From assembly GCF_018918005.1 (NCBI RefSeq), contig NZ_JAHLPR010000019.1, forward strand, positions 1-64,000: 64,000 bases of DNA. Reading direction: 5' to 3'. Below are positions 51,671-61,150 of this stretch, one piece after another. Every line of letters begins with the position of its first letter. Position 1 is the first letter of the stretch. The DNA is from Paenibacillus sp. MSJ-34 (GTDB lineage Bacteria; Bacillota; Bacilli; Paenibacillales; Paenibacillaceae). The position numbers and the translations under genes were made by a program. The notes under the pieces are model-generated. The model searched no databases. It had not been told where the DNA came from and saw only the letters and a program-made list of their open reading frames with translations.

Positions 51671-53014
51671 TTACTCGCTATCCTCGAGGGAAGCCGCCGC
51701 GCTTCGCCGTTTATACAGCTTAATGCGAGAAATCCGCAAATGATCCGTTTCTTCGACGGCGAATTCGTATTCATGCCTTTTCACGGATTGTCCCCGCAGG
51801 GGAGGAATTTCAATTTGCGAATAGAGCCATCCGCCGATCGTATCGAAATCGTCAGAATCGATATCGAGGCCGAAATAATCGTTGACGACGTCGATGAGCA
51901 ACAGCCCGTCAATCGAATATTCATCATCTCCGACTTTCTCGATGCCCGGTCTTTCCTCGTCAAATTCGTCCTGAATTTCCCCAACGATTTCCTCCATAAT
52001 ATCTTCCAGCGTCACCAGACCGGAAGTTCCTCCGTACTCGTCGATTAAAATCGCGATTTGCGATTTGTTTTTCTGCATCATTTTCAACAAGGTGCTGATT
52101 TGTATCGATTCCGGAACCGATGCAATCGGCCGGATCATGGCTCCCATGCCTTGATCGCGGATTCGGTTCGCCATTTCCCGTGCTTTCAACAAATCTTTCA
52201 CGTGAATGAACCCGATTATATGATCCTTGTCTTGATCGCAAACCGGGTATCTCGTCTTCATTTCTTTGAGCGCGATTTCCTTGTTCTCTTCTTGGGACAA
52301 ATTCGTATATAAGCAGATCATCTCCGTGCGCGGTATCATAATTTCCCTTGCCGTCCTGTCGGCAAATTCGAATATATTGTCGACCAGCGTTAATTCGGTG
52401 TTATCGATTAGTCCGCTTTGGTTGCTTTCTTTCATCAAAATCCGGATTTCCTCTTCCGTATGCGCCGATTCATGTTCGGAGGCCGGCGCGATGCCGAACG
52501 ATCTCAGCAATCCGTTCGCGAGGCCGTTCAGTATCCAAATAAACGGATACATCGTCTTATAGAAAACGACCAGCGGCGGCGCGGACAGCAGCGTAACTTT
52601 TTCCGCCATCCGAATGGCCATCGACTTCGGAGCCAATTCGCCCAGCACGATATGCAAAATCGTAATCAGCGCGAAGGCGATAATGAACGAAACGGTATGA
52701 ATCAATGCATCGCCCAACCCTAACGAATGGAAAAGAGGCCTCAGCAAATCGGCCACCGCCGGTTCGCCGATCCAGCCGAGCCCCAGCGAGGCGAGGGTAA
52801 TGCCCAGTTGGGTTGCCGATAAATAGGAATCGAGATTGTCCACGACGTTTCTGGCGAAATTCGCCCGTTTCTCCCCTTTTTGGATCAGTGCGTCGATTCG
52901 GCTGCCTCTTACTTTGACCATGGCGAACTCCGCCGCGACGAAAAAACCGTTTAATAATACAAGCAGCAGAACGAGAAATAAATTCAATACAGCGCCAGGC
53001 AACGGACCGTTCAA
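51671..53014 (-). CDS. CNNM/CorC family membrane protein with CBS domains (hemolysin-like)
   Basis: This 447-aa protein has an N-terminal DUF21/CNNM membrane domain with about four helices (NLFLVLLLVLLNGFFVAAEFAMVKVR; LGITLASLGLGWIGEP; LGELAPKSMAIR). Paired CBS domains follow (about 205-335, with IMIPRTEMICLYTN and IAILIDEYGGTSGLVTLEDIMEEIVGEIQDE). The C-terminal CorC/HlyC domain comes last (about 350-430, YSIDGLLLIDVVNDYFGLDI). Members export magnesium or resist cobalt; 'hemolysin' is historical. It starts at TTG 53014, with no ribosome binding site nearby except one behind a hairpin (see 53015-53063). Confidence 0.92.
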   Translation of the reverse strand: MNGPLPGAVLNLFLVLLLVLLNGFFVAAEFAMVKVRGSRIDALIQKGEKRANFARNVVDNLDSYLSATQLGITLASLGLGWIGEPAVADLLRPLFHSLGLGDALIHTVSFIIAFALITILHIVLGELAPKSMAIRMAEKVTLLSAPPLVVFYKTMYPFIWILNGLANGLLRSFGIAPASEHESAHTEEEIRILMKESNQSGLIDNTELTLVDNIFEFADRTAREIMIPRTEMICLYTNLSQEENKEIALKEMKTRYPVCDQDKDHIIGFIHVKDLLKAREMANRIRDQGMGAMIRPIASVPESIQISTLLKMMQKNKSQIAILIDEYGGTSGLVTLEDIMEEIVGEIQDEFDEERPGIEKVGDDEYSIDGLLLIDVVNDYFGLDIDSDDFDTIGGWLYSQIEIPPLRGQSVKRHEYEFAVEETDHLRISRIKLYKRRSAAASLEDSE

Positions 53015-53063
53015 CCTAGTCCCTATCCCGCCCGTCCGTGCAGACGGATAGGTTCACCTCCTT
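53015..53063 (-). promoter_or_regulatory. Ribosome binding site separated from the TTG start by a hairpin
   Basis: The minus strand has AAAGGAGGTGAACC (53063-53050), about 42 bases before the TTG. In between CCTATCC (53052-53046) pairs perfectly with GGATAGG (53028-53022), with inner CCGTC/GGACGG-type pairs. Folding would leave an effective spacing of about 11 bases. Reading from the GTG within AGGAGGTGAAC meets a stop after 13 codons. Confidence 0.5.
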
Positions 53064-53088
53064 TCGTTTGTTCATGCCGGTAGCGATG

Positions 53089-54183
53089 TCAGGAGCCTTT
53101 GCCGCTGAAGCGCCCTTTGATCGCATGCACCGCAACGTAAACGATCGGTATGAGTTGCACTAACAGCATATAGAAGGTCAGGCCAGTTGAGTTCAACGTT
53201 TTGGCAAAGAGCGTCTGCTCCTTTGAGAACAAGTGGGCAATGGTCACAATCAGCGCTCCGATAAGAAACGTCGTTGTTTTCGGATCGCGGAAGCCGACGA
53301 TTTGAGCCAGCAACTTGGATGCGATAAATATTAACAAGCTGTCTTTGATGAGCAGCGTTGTCGACCAGACAGAAAGAACGAGCGGATCGATGTTTTCCAG
53401 AAACTGCCCGATCTCCGCAAACCGGATCATTTCCAGCATTGTAAACCTTAAATTTGAGCCTAGATACGGGCCGAACAACAATAGAGCCATATACCAGAAA
53501 ACAAGGACGGAGAGCCAGGCGATGACGCTTCCCAAAAAGGCGTAGCGCATCAATTTCTTTTCTTGCTTTAAATGCGGGAACAAAAATAGAAGCAGCACGA
53601 TTTCGCCGAACCACGGGATGGTGTAGAAGAACGAATCAAGTACTTTCTGCCATTCGAAATCGGTAATCATTCCAATACTCATGCTGTAATTCGCGCTTGG
53701 CATTAATGCGGGAATAATGAGCAGGAGACTGATAAACGACAGCAGGAAAAAAATATCCGCCAAATAGACGATCGTTCGAATGCCGAGACGGGCGGCCAAA
53801 CATGTGCAGAACACGAAAATGGACGAAACGACCCAATCCGGCGTGTTGGCCAAATAGATCGAGCTGAAGAAGATCGTAAATTCCTCCACATTGAGCGAAG
53901 CGAGATGGATGCAATAAAAACAAAAGACGCATACAAAAAAGTAATGCGGCCATTTGCCGACAACTTTGCCGCCGAATTCCACCCATGACTTGTCCAGATT
54001 CATCTGCCCGAGGCGGATAGCGAAATAAGCTAAAACAAGACTGATCGTATAGGCGGCGAGAAGCGATATCCACCCTTGATAATCCGCCTTCTCCAGCAAA
54101 GGACGGATTAAAAAGGCAAACGGCGCGGATAGAAGGTATACCATCCAAAATCGTGAAAATTGCGAACCCGATATAAATTTCAT
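53089..54183 (-). CDS. Spore germination receptor permease subunit (GerAB family)
   Basis: This 364-aa APC-superfamily protein has ten predicted helices and opens MKFISGSQFSRFWMVYLLSAPFAFLI. It carries family-like stretches such as RLGIRTIVYLADIFFLLSFISLLLI and FEWQKVLDSFFYTIPWFGEIVLLLFLFPHLKQ. The start at 54183 follows CAGGAGGG; a longer frame to 54321 runs through the small upstream gene. It is the ligand-binding membrane subunit of a GerA-type receptor in the spore inner membrane. It is last in a gerA-gerC-gerD-gerB order. The germinant cannot be inferred. Confidence 0.9.
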   Translation of the reverse strand: MKFISGSQFSRFWMVYLLSAPFAFLIRPLLEKADYQGWISLLAAYTISLVLAYFAIRLGQMNLDKSWVEFGGKVVGKWPHYFFVCVFCFYCIHLASLNVEEFTIFFSSIYLANTPDWVVSSIFVFCTCLAARLGIRTIVYLADIFFLLSFISLLLIIPALMPSANYSMSIGMITDFEWQKVLDSFFYTIPWFGEIVLLLFLFPHLKQEKKLMRYAFLGSVIAWLSVLVFWYMALLLFGPYLGSNLRFTMLEMIRFAEIGQFLENIDPLVLSVWSTTLLIKDSLLIFIASKLLAQIVGFRDPKTTTFLIGALIVTIAHLFSKEQTLFAKTLNSTGLTFYMLLVQLIPIVYVAVHAIKGRFSGKGS

Positions 54184-54203
54184 GCGGCCACCCTCCTGTT
54201 TCA

Positions 54204-54416
54204 TTATGGAAACCATCGATCCATCCAGCCGAACAGAAACGACACGATTGTATTCGGCGTCGCCAAAGACCTTAACGGGATGGAGAGCATCATGTAAACG
54301 AAGAAAACGAACCAGACGCAAATATAAGCCGCTTTTTCGTAGGTTCTGCTATTGCGGCGAACCATTCTCCAATCGAACAAGCCGATGCAGATCATTACAA
54401 CCGTTACAATTGCCAT
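54204..54416 (-). CDS. Small two-helix Ger D-type subunit (70 aa)
   Basis: This 70-aa protein has two membrane helices, AIVTVVMICIGLFDW (about 2-16) and AAYICVWFVFFVYMMLSIPL (about 29-48), joined by a charged loop (RMVRRNSRTYEK), with a short tail SFLFGWMDRWFP. Site GAGGTGAGGAC precedes the ATG, 4 bases after the gerC stop. Some GerA-type operons carry such a small D subunit that tunes the germination response (known in B. megaterium-type systems). The sequence match is by size, topology and position. Confidence 0.75.
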   Translation of the reverse strand: MAIVTVVMICIGLFDWRMVRRNSRTYEKAAYICVWFVFFVYMMLSIPLRSLATPNTIVSFLFGWMDRWFP

Positions 54417-54420
54417 GTCC

Positions 54421-55602
54421 TCACCTCATCTTCTCATGCTGCCAAAAAGGCACCGTTTCCGAGCCGAAATGTGAAATTCGAATATTGGCTTGAATCTGAA
54501 TATCGACATTTTCTTTATAATAATCGCGCCAATGGTCTTTAATTTCTCTCCATTTGCGGGGATATCGCCAGTCGACGATCGAGCCGAGCATTAAAATGTC
54601 CGATTTCAGCCGTTGGGTCTTTTTCAGCATCGCCAGTGCGTCGGAACGGATATCGTCCGCGAATTTTTGCTCGATTTTATGCACGATCTTCGGATCCAAT
54701 AAGTCTTTGCTTGAGACTGCCGACAGTACATCCGCCTCCGCGGTTAGCGTAATGTGAAACAAGATTTTGTTTCCGGACAATTGCGGGCGAATTTGTCTTT
54801 TTAATTGGCGCATCGTGACGCTAATCTTCTCTTTGCCCCCATCCAGCTCTACGGTTCGTATTTGACTTTGATGCGACTTGTTCAGCCATAACAACATTCT
54901 CGTCTCTTTCATATTCAAAGTGCCGACAAGTTTACCGTTGCTGAACAAAGCTGCGCCGTCGGTGCCGGCCCACGGCGTTTCTTTTCCTTTCTCGCTAACC
55001 GCCTTCACTTTCCCGAACGTCAAAATGCTCGCGGCAACGTCCTGGCCGGCGATGACCGCTTCCAAATAGTTTTTGACGCTCGTTTGCATCAACACTTTTA
55101 AATTGACGAATTCGCGCAGCACTTCAGTAGGCGTACGCTCGTAGATGGGAGTCAACTCCGTAATTTCCGTCGATTTGCCGGGCGCGACGATGATGTAAGT
55201 TTTCAAATGAAATTGCGGTTGGCGGATGAGCCATTCGAACAATTCTTTCGTTCCTTGTTCCGCATACTCCCGTCCCATGACAATAATCCGAGTTTGGCCC
55301 CACGTCAATTTGCGCGTCAAATCGTCTTGAATTTTTTGCATCGCTTCCGGGAACGTTTTTCCGGATTTCGTCACGGTAGCGTACGGGTTGCCCGACGAAC
55401 TCGGCCCCCCCGCTTCCGCGCCCGACGTCATACGGTTCGTCAGGGGAGTGGCTATCGTTAACAGCACTTCCCCCGGAACGGGCGATTTGTCGACGAACAA
55501 CCCGCTGACGAACGTTCTGTCGTTCAATTCGATCGTCGACCAGCAGCCGGACAACAATACACTGATGGCGCATAAAAGAACCCCGATTTTGCAAACTTTC
55601 AT
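54421..55602 (-). CDS. Spore germination lipoprotein (Ger(x)C family)
   Basis: This 393-aa lipoprotein has a signal ending in the lipobox VLLSGCWS (Cys about 20), then the GerAC pattern ELNDRTFVSGLFVDKSP, KTFPEAMQKIQDDLTRKLTWGQTRIIVMGREYAEQG, and a C-terminal domain with LEAVIAGQDVAASILTFGKVKAV and PRKWREIKDHWRDYYKENVDIQIQANI (listed in parts). It is anchored to the outer face of the spore inner membrane and helps receptor assembly. Its ATG overlaps the gerA stop (ATGA), so it is translationally coupled. Confidence 0.93.
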   Translation of the reverse strand: MKVCKIGVLLCAISVLLSGCWSTIELNDRTFVSGLFVDKSPVPGEVLLTIATPLTNRMTSGAEAGGPSSSGNPYATVTKSGKTFPEAMQKIQDDLTRKLTWGQTRIIVMGREYAEQGTKELFEWLIRQPQFHLKTYIIVAPGKSTEITELTPIYERTPTEVLREFVNLKVLMQTSVKNYLEAVIAGQDVAASILTFGKVKAVSEKGKETPWAGTDGAALFSNGKLVGTLNMKETRMLLWLNKSHQSQIRTVELDGGKEKISVTMRQLKRQIRPQLSGNKILFHITLTAEADVLSAVSSKDLLDPKIVHKIEQKFADDIRSDALAMLKKTQRLKSDILMLGSIVDWRYPRKWREIKDHWRDYYKENVDIQIQANIRISHFGSETVPFWQHEKMR

Positions 55603-57077
55603 ACGATCTTGTCCTTATCTTTTTTGATATGGGTATCTTGCCGGCGCTCGTCACGGTTTTCATACGTCCCGGGACGATCAATCATTTTCTTCCAAGGCGC
55701 TCGAACAAACGTATCCTTCCAGTCTTTGAACACGATCGGCGCCAGCGGACTCATATACGGGATCCCGAACGATTGCAGCGATACCAGATGGCAAATAATA
55801 AGGAACAGGCCTAGAATGATGCCGAGCATGCCGAATGTCCCGGCCAAAATCATAATCGGAAAACGCAACAGCCGAAACGCGAGCGCAAGCTCGAAATTGG
55901 GCGTAATGAATGACGCGATTCCCGTTAAGGCAACGACGATGACCATGGGGGCGGAGATGATTCCCGCCTGAACGGCAGCCTGTCCGATGACGATGCCTCC
56001 GATAATCGATACCGTCTGTCCGATCGGCTTCGGAATGCGAATTCCCGCTTCTCGGAGCCCTTCGAACGTAATTTCCATCATAAAAGCTTCGACAAGCGCC
56101 GGAAAAGGAATATGCTCGCGCGAGGAAGCGATCGTAATCAGCAAGTTGGACGGTATCATTTCCGGATGGAACGTCGTGACAGCGATATAGAGAGAAGGCA
56201 GCAAAAAAGAAACAAAGATGAATAGATAGCGGATCCAGCGGATCCATGTCGTAGCGAAAAACCGTTGAAAATAATCTTCGGCGGCCTGCATCAGCGAAAA
56301 AAAGGTGACCGGTACGATGACGGCGCTCGGCGTTCCTTCCACCAACAGCCCGACCCGGCCTTCCATGAGAGAGGACACGACCGTATCCGGTCTTTCCGTG
56401 TACTGCACGAGCGGAAACGGGGTATAGGTCGTAGACTCAATCTGCTCCACAATATAGCTGACTCCGAGCACCCCGTCCATCTTTATCCCTTCCAATTTTT
56501 CCTTTAATCCGGTCAACACTTCCTGGTTCACCAATCCGTCGATGTAAAACAAACATATATCCGAATTGGAATATTTGCCTATTTTATAATGCTGAATTTT
56601 AAAATCCGGGTGTTTCACGAGATGCCTGATCAAGGAAATGTTCGAATCCATATCCTCGATGAACGCTACCTGCGGTCCGACGATAACCATTTCGTTTTTT
56701 GCTTCGGCAATCGACCTTTTCTGGTAGTTCGTCAAGGGCAATATAAATATATCGCTTAATCCGCGAATGTGGCACGCCGTTTTCCCTTCCAGCACACAAG
56801 TTACCGCTTCGGCTACGGACGCCGTTTGCTCGATTATCATCGGAAAGACGTTTCCATTTGAAATCGATTGATTGAGCTCGACTGGGGTTTGCTGCTGCGC
56901 CGCCTTGATCAAAGGAGTCAGCACGCTTTCTTGCAGCATGTTTGAATCGGTAATGCTCGGTATATAAATAAGGACGCAAGCAGCGCCCCCTTGGAGCTCG
57001 ACTTCGTGATATACGACATCGGAAATGCCCTGCATCGCTTCTTTAAATTGTTGGAGCGTATCCGCCACCTCTGTCAT
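55599..57077 (-). CDS. Spore germination receptor subunit (GerAA family)
   Basis: This 492-aa protein has a cytoplasmic N-terminal half (about 1-240) with VLIYIPSITDSNMLQESVL, IEQTASVAEAVTCVLEGKTACHI and LPLTNYQKRSIAEAKNEMVIVGPQVAFIEDMDSNISLIR, followed by the membrane half with about five helices (RWIRYLFIFVSFLLPSLYIAVTTFHPEMIP; FEGLREAGIRIPKPIGQTVSIIGG; ALAFRLLRFPIMILAGTFGMLGI). These are standard GerAA features and the length is typical (about 480-500). Site GGGTGAAAA precedes the ATG. It heads the gerA-gerC-gerD-gerB operon. No clear sigma-G promoter was recognised in the 80 bases upstream. Confidence 0.93.
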   Translation of the reverse strand: MTEVADTLQQFKEAMQGISDVVYHEVELQGGAACVLIYIPSITDSNMLQESVLTPLIKAAQQQTPVELNQSISNGNVFPMIIEQTASVAEAVTCVLEGKTACHIRGLSDIFILPLTNYQKRSIAEAKNEMVIVGPQVAFIEDMDSNISLIRHLVKHPDFKIQHYKIGKYSNSDICLFYIDGLVNQEVLTGLKEKLEGIKMDGVLGVSYIVEQIESTTYTPFPLVQYTERPDTVVSSLMEGRVGLLVEGTPSAVIVPVTFFSLMQAAEDYFQRFFATTWIRWIRYLFIFVSFLLPSLYIAVTTFHPEMIPSNLLITIASSREHIPFPALVEAFMMEITFEGLREAGIRIPKPIGQTVSIIGGIVIGQAAVQAGIISAPMVIVVALTGIASFITPNFELALAFRLLRFPIMILAGTFGMLGIILGLFLIICHLVSLQSFGIPYMSPLAPIVFKDWKDTFVRAPWKKMIDRPGTYENRDERRQDTHIKKDKDKIV

Positions 57078-57160
57078 GTTATTTTCACCCGATTCTCGCT
57101 TTTGAGCGATAGGTTCCCCAATTTTGTTAATTTTTACTCTTTAGGCCTATTTCGCACATG

Positions 57161-57192
57161 AAAAAACCCGAGGCGTAAGCAACCTCAGGTTT
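57161..57192 (-). terminator. Terminator downstream of rarA
   Basis: AACCTGAGGT pairs with GCCTCGGGTT across TGCTTAC and is followed by TTTTTTC on the minus strand, 11 bases past the rarA stop. It separates the housekeeping block from the ger operon. Confidence 0.9.
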
Positions 57193-57202
57193 CATAACAG
57201 CT

Positions 57203-58528
57203 TTATTCATTGTCCGGCGAACGTCCGCGCCGCCGCTGCTGATTCGCTTTAATTTTTTGTTCCGTCCCTTGTTCGCTTGCTTGGTAAAATACGCGGTTGC
57301 GAATCGATTCCGGCAAATAATCTTGTTCGACATAATGCCCGGGATAATCATGCGGATATTTGTACCCCTTATGCCCGAGCTTGTCCGCTCCCTTATAATG
57401 CGTATCGCGCAAATGAAGCGGCACCTCGGCCGATTTGATCTGATCGAATGCGTCCATGACTCTTCCGATCGCCACCGCTACCGCATTCGATTTCGGGCTC
57501 TCCACCGCGAACAGAATCGCCTGGGCGACGATATATTTCGCTTCGGGCCAGCCGATGCGCTGATATGCCTCCAAAGCGCTTACCGCTTGCACCATCGCCT
57601 GCGGGTTGGCGAGTCCGATGTCTTCGCTGCACGCAACGGTCAAGCGGCGGATGAACACCATCGGATCCATGCCCAGCTTCTCCACAGCGTACAGAAACCA
57701 GAACAGCGCGGCGTCGCTTGAGCCGCGCACGCTTTTGTGAAACGCGGACAAGACGTCGTACTGCGTCGATTCGTCCGCGCGCACCGTCGGACGGCGGATC
57801 GATTCTTCCGCCGCGGACAGCGTCACGCGCACGCTGCCATCCTCGTTCGGCGGCGTCGTCATCGCCGCAAGTTCCAGCGCGTTCAACGCGCGCCGAATGT
57901 CGCCGTTCGCCATTTCGGCGATATGCAGAAGCGCCTCTTCATCGGCTTGCAGACGCATGAACCCAAGCCCTTTGTCCGCGTCGGACAAAGCGCGCTTCAT
58001 CGCCGCAAGCGAATGCTCCTTCGCCAGCGGATGCAACTGGAACAGCGTCGAACGGCTCATTAACGCCCCGTTCACATAATGGAACGGATTTTCCGTCGTT
58101 GCGCCGATAAACACGATAATCCCTTTCTCCACTGCGGGAAGAAGCGCGTCCTGCCTCGAACTGTTGAAGCGGTGAACCTCGTCCAGAAAAAGAATCGTTT
58201 TCGTGCCATACATCGATTTATTCGTTTTGGCCTGCTCGATGACTTCCCGCACGTCTTTGACAGAGGCATCCACAGCGTTCAGCCGCACGAAATCGCCTTT
58301 CGTCTGCTTGGAGATAATATGGGCCAGCGTCGTCTTGCCGCAGCCCGGCGGACCGTACAGCAAGATGGACGACACTTGGTCGGCCTCGATCGCCCTGCGC
58401 AGCAATTTGCCCGGGCCGACGATATGCTCTTGCCCGATATATTCGTCAAGCGTCTCGGGACGCATCCGGTCCGCGAGCAGTCGCTGCGACGGCTCCGTTT
58501 CCGCCTGATAAGAGAATAGATCCATCAT
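57203..58528 (-). CDS. rarA: Replication-associated recombination protein A (RarA/MgsA)
   Basis: This 441-aa AAA+ ATPase has RPETLDEYIGQEHIVGPGKLL at the N-terminus, Walker A LYGPPGCGKTTLAHII, Walker B ILFLDEVHRFN, sensor 1 GATTENPFHYVNGALMSRS, then RRALNALELAAM and the C-terminal MgsA domain with GSSDAALFWFLYAVEKLGMDPMVFIRRL and SEDIGLANPQA. The basic C-terminal tail ends QQRRRGRSPDNE. It acts at stalled replication forks. In B. subtilis yrvN is next to cymR; here a ger operon, a CNNM gene, fluC pair, MFS, map and mnmA intervene. It lies 11 bases after tcdA. Confidence 0.96.
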   Translation of the reverse strand: MMDLFSYQAETEPSQRLLADRMRPETLDEYIGQEHIVGPGKLLRRAIEADQVSSILLYGPPGCGKTTLAHIISKQTKGDFVRLNAVDASVKDVREVIEQAKTNKSMYGTKTILFLDEVHRFNSSRQDALLPAVEKGIIVFIGATTENPFHYVNGALMSRSTLFQLHPLAKEHSLAAMKRALSDADKGLGFMRLQADEEALLHIAEMANGDIRRALNALELAAMTTPPNEDGSVRVTLSAAEESIRRPTVRADESTQYDVLSAFHKSVRGSSDAALFWFLYAVEKLGMDPMVFIRRLTVACSEDIGLANPQAMVQAVSALEAYQRIGWPEAKYIVAQAILFAVESPKSNAVAVAIGRVMDAFDQIKSAEVPLHLRDTHYKGADKLGHKGYKYPHDYPGHYVEQDYLPESIRNRVFYQASEQGTEQKIKANQQRRRGRSPDNE

Positions 58529-58539
58529 CGTTCACACCT

Positions 58540-59280
58540 TTATTGATCGAGCAAATCCTTCACGACGACGCTAACCATAATCAATCCCGCCACCGGCGGC
58601 ACGAACGAGTTGCTCGCCGGCGGCTGCTGCGCCTTGCGAATTTCCGGCGCCGTTTCCGGCACAATCCGCTGGGTCACGTCCGGCCGCGGCTTGATCGGTT
58701 CTTCCGTCGAGAAAACGACCTTCACGCCCTTTTTAATGCCGTCCTTGCGCAGCTTCTGGCGGATGACGCGGGCCATCGGATCTACCGACGTTTTGGAAAT
58801 GTCGGCTACCTGGAACCGTGTCGGATCCATTTTGTTGGCCGCCCCCATACTGGAGATGATCGGCACGTTTCGTTCGAGACATTGCTTGATCAGATGAATT
58901 TTATACGAAATCGTATCGGAAGCGTCAATAACGTAGTCTAAGGGATAAGCGAACAATTGCTCGTACGTCTCTTCCGTGTAGAACATATTTAAAGCGATCG
59001 CGTCGCATTCCGGATTGATCAATCGAATCCGCTCCTGCATCAGCTCCGCCTTCTTCTGGCCTACCGTCGTCGTCAAGGCATGGATTTGCCGGTTAATGTT
59101 CGTAATGTCGACAGTATCCTTGTCGATCATCACGATGCGCCCGATGCCCGTACGCGCAAGCGCCTCGGCAGCGATCGAACCGACGCCGCCGATGCCGAGA
59201 ACGGCCACCGTGCTGTTTTTCATTCGTTCCAAACCTTCCGGCCCGATCGCGAGCTCGGTTCGGGAAAATTGATGAAGCAT
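58540..59280 (-). CDS. tcdA: tRNA threonylcarbamoyladenosine dehydratase (TcdA/YrvM)
   Basis: This 246-aa E1-like ThiF/MoeB family protein starts MLHQFSRTELAIGPEGLERMKNSTVAVLGIGGVGS in parts, with the ATP-binding GIGGVGS (about 30-36), MIDKDTVDITNINRQIHA (about 52-69) and YVIDASDTISYKIHLI (about 115-130). There are no CxxC zinc pairs, as expected for the TcdA subgroup. It cyclises t6A37 in ANN-decoding tRNAs. It is followed by rarA as in B. subtilis (yrvM-yrvN). The C-terminal helix VPPVAGLIMVSVVVKDLL may be membrane-associated. Confidence 0.94.
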   Translation of the reverse strand: MLHQFSRTELAIGPEGLERMKNSTVAVLGIGGVGSIAAEALARTGIGRIVMIDKDTVDITNINRQIHALTTTVGQKKAELMQERIRLINPECDAIALNMFYTEETYEQLFAYPLDYVIDASDTISYKIHLIKQCLERNVPIISSMGAANKMDPTRFQVADISKTSVDPMARVIRQKLRKDGIKKGVKVVFSTEEPIKPRPDVTQRIVPETAPEIRKAQQPPASNSFVPPVAGLIMVSVVVKDLLDQ

Positions 59281-59316
59281 ACGTGTCCTATTCCCCTTTT
59301 CTATCCGGATTGCTCA

Positions 59317-61098
59317 TTATTTTTTCTCTTCGCCCGGCTTTTTCGCCAGCTTAATATGCAGTTCTTCCAATTGAGCCGGATCTACTTCCGACGGCGCGGC
59401 GCTCATTAAATCGGTCGCGCTTGCCGTTTTCGGGAAGGCAATCGTTTCGCGCAAGTTGGTGCGTCCCGCCAGCAGCATGACCAAACGGTCGAACCCGAAT
59501 GCGATGCCGCCGTGCGGAGGCGTCCCGTACTCGAACGCGTCGAGCAAATAGCCGAATTTCTCTTTCGCTTGTTCCGGGGAAAATCCAAGCGCGTTAAACA
59601 TTTTTTCCTGCACATCGCGTTTGAAAATCCGCATCGAACCGCCGCCCACTTCGTAACCGTTAAGCACGAGGTCGTAAGCTTGAGCGCGGATTTGGCCCGG
59701 ATCCGTATCGAAGTAGGCCAGATCTTCGTCTTTCGGGCGGGTAAACGGATGATGCTCCGCCACATAACGCTTCGCTTCCTCGTCATAGCCGAGAAGCGGG
59801 AAGTCGACAACCCAGGCGAATTTGAACTGGCTGTCGTCGATCAAGCCGAGCTGGCGCCCGATCTTCAGGCGCAAATTGCCCAGCACGTCGGCAACGATCT
59901 TCTTGTTGTCTGCGGAGAACAAGAGCAGGTCGCCTTCTTCCGCGCCGGTCCGTTCTTTAATGGCCTCGATCTCCTGCTCGGACATAAATTTTACGATCGG
60001 CCCTTTGAATTCGCCGTCCTTCACTTGAATCCAGGCAAGTCCTTTCGCTCCGTAACGAGCGGCGAATGGCCCCAAATCGTCGATCTCCTTCCGGCTCCAC
60101 GTGCCGCACCCTTTGGCGTTCAAACATTTCACTTCCCCGCCCTTTTCAATGACGGAAGCGAACACTTTAACGCCGCTATTCGCGACGATATCGTTCAATT
60201 CGACCAATTCCAGGCCAAACCGCAAATCCGGTTTGTCGGAGCCGTATTTGCCCATGGCATCCGCGTAGCTGATCCGTTGGAACGGCGTCGGAATTTCGAT
60301 TTGCAGCGTTTCGCGGAATAACTTGGCCATCAGTTGCTCCATCATGCCGAGCAATTGATCCTGCGACAAGAAGGATGTCTCGATGTCCACTTGCGTAAAC
60401 TCCGGCTGTCTGTCCGCGCGCAAATCTTCGTCCCGGAAACAGCGCGCAATTTGATAATAACGCTCGATGCCGCCGACCATGAGCAATTGCTTGAAAATTT
60501 GCGGCGACTGCGGCAAAGCGAAAAATTCGCCCGGATGCACGCGGCTCGGCACAAGATAATCGCGCGCGCCTTCCGGCGAGCTTTTGATCAAGATCGGGGT
60601 TTCTACTTCGATAAACCCTTCGCCGTCAAGGAAATCGCGGAATACTTTCGCCGCTTTCGAACGAAGCAGCAGCGTCTTCTGCATTTCCGGCCGGCGCAAA
60701 TCCAAATAACGGTATTTCAAGCGCAGCGATTCGTCGATTTCGATCCCGTCTTCGATGAAGAAGGGCGGATTTTTCGCCGCGTTTAAAATTTCGATTTCCG
60801 TTACTCTCACTTCGATTTCGCCTGTCGGCAAATTCGGATTGAACGTTTCCGGATCGCGCTCCACCACTTGTCCGGTTACGGACAAGACGTATTCGTTGCG
60901 CGCGCGGTCGGCGATTAGCAGCGCTTCGCCGGAGAAGTCCGGATTGAATACGATTTGCATCATGCCGGTTCTGTCGCGCAGATCGATGAATAGCACGCCC
61001 CCCAAGTCGCGGCGGCGCTGCACCCAACCGTTCAAAGTAACCGTTTCGCCGACATTTGCTTTTGTTAAAATACCGCAGTGATGAGTTTTTAGCTTCAT
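59317..61098 (-). CDS. aspS: Aspartyl-tRNA synthetase (AspS)
   Basis: This 593-aa class IIb bacterial-type enzyme has an N-terminal OB-fold for anticodon binding ([26 protein letters not shown]), then motif 2 ([23 protein letters not shown]), the GAD insertion domain (about 290-420), and motif 3 ([28 protein letters not shown]). Length is typical (about 590). A subset of bacterial AspRS are non-discriminating; that cannot be decided here. It lies 52 bases downstream of hisS and so under the same T-box, whose specifier appears to be an aspartate codon. Confidence 0.97.
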   Translation of the reverse strand: MKLKTHHCGILTKANVGETVTLNGWVQRRRDLGGVLFIDLRDRTGMMQIVFNPDFSGEALLIADRARNEYVLSVTGQVVERDPETFNPNLPTGEIEVRVTEIEILNAAKNPPFFIEDGIEIDESLRLKYRYLDLRRPEMQKTLLLRSKAAKVFRDFLDGEGFIEVETPILIKSSPEGARDYLVPSRVHPGEFFALPQSPQIFKQLLMVGGIERYYQIARCFRDEDLRADRQPEFTQVDIETSFLSQDQLLGMMEQLMAKLFRETLQIEIPTPFQRISYADAMGKYGSDKPDLRFGLELVELNDIVANSGVKVFASVIEKGGEVKCLNAKGCGTWSRKEIDDLGPFAARYGAKGLAWIQVKDGEFKGPIVKFMSEQEIEAIKERTGAEEGDLLLFSADNKKIVADVLGNLRLKIGRQLGLIDDSQFKFAWVVDFPLLGYDEEAKRYVAEHHPFTRPKDEDLAYFDTDPGQIRAQAYDLVLNGYEVGGGSMRIFKRDVQEKMFNALGFSPEQAKEKFGYLLDAFEYGTPPHGGIAFGFDRLVMLLAGRTNLRETIAFPKTASATDLMSAAPSEVDPAQLEELHIKLAKKPGEEKK

Positions 61099-61150
61099 TT
61101 ATGATCGTCCCCTTTATGGAATATGTTCTTATGCCAGCCGTGAATTCCGT

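Noticed and set aside
53089-54321. Upstream-extended start of gerB at 54321
   Set aside because: The extension runs through the gerD gene on the same strand in another frame and lacks a ribosome binding site; CAGGAGGG precedes ATG 54183.
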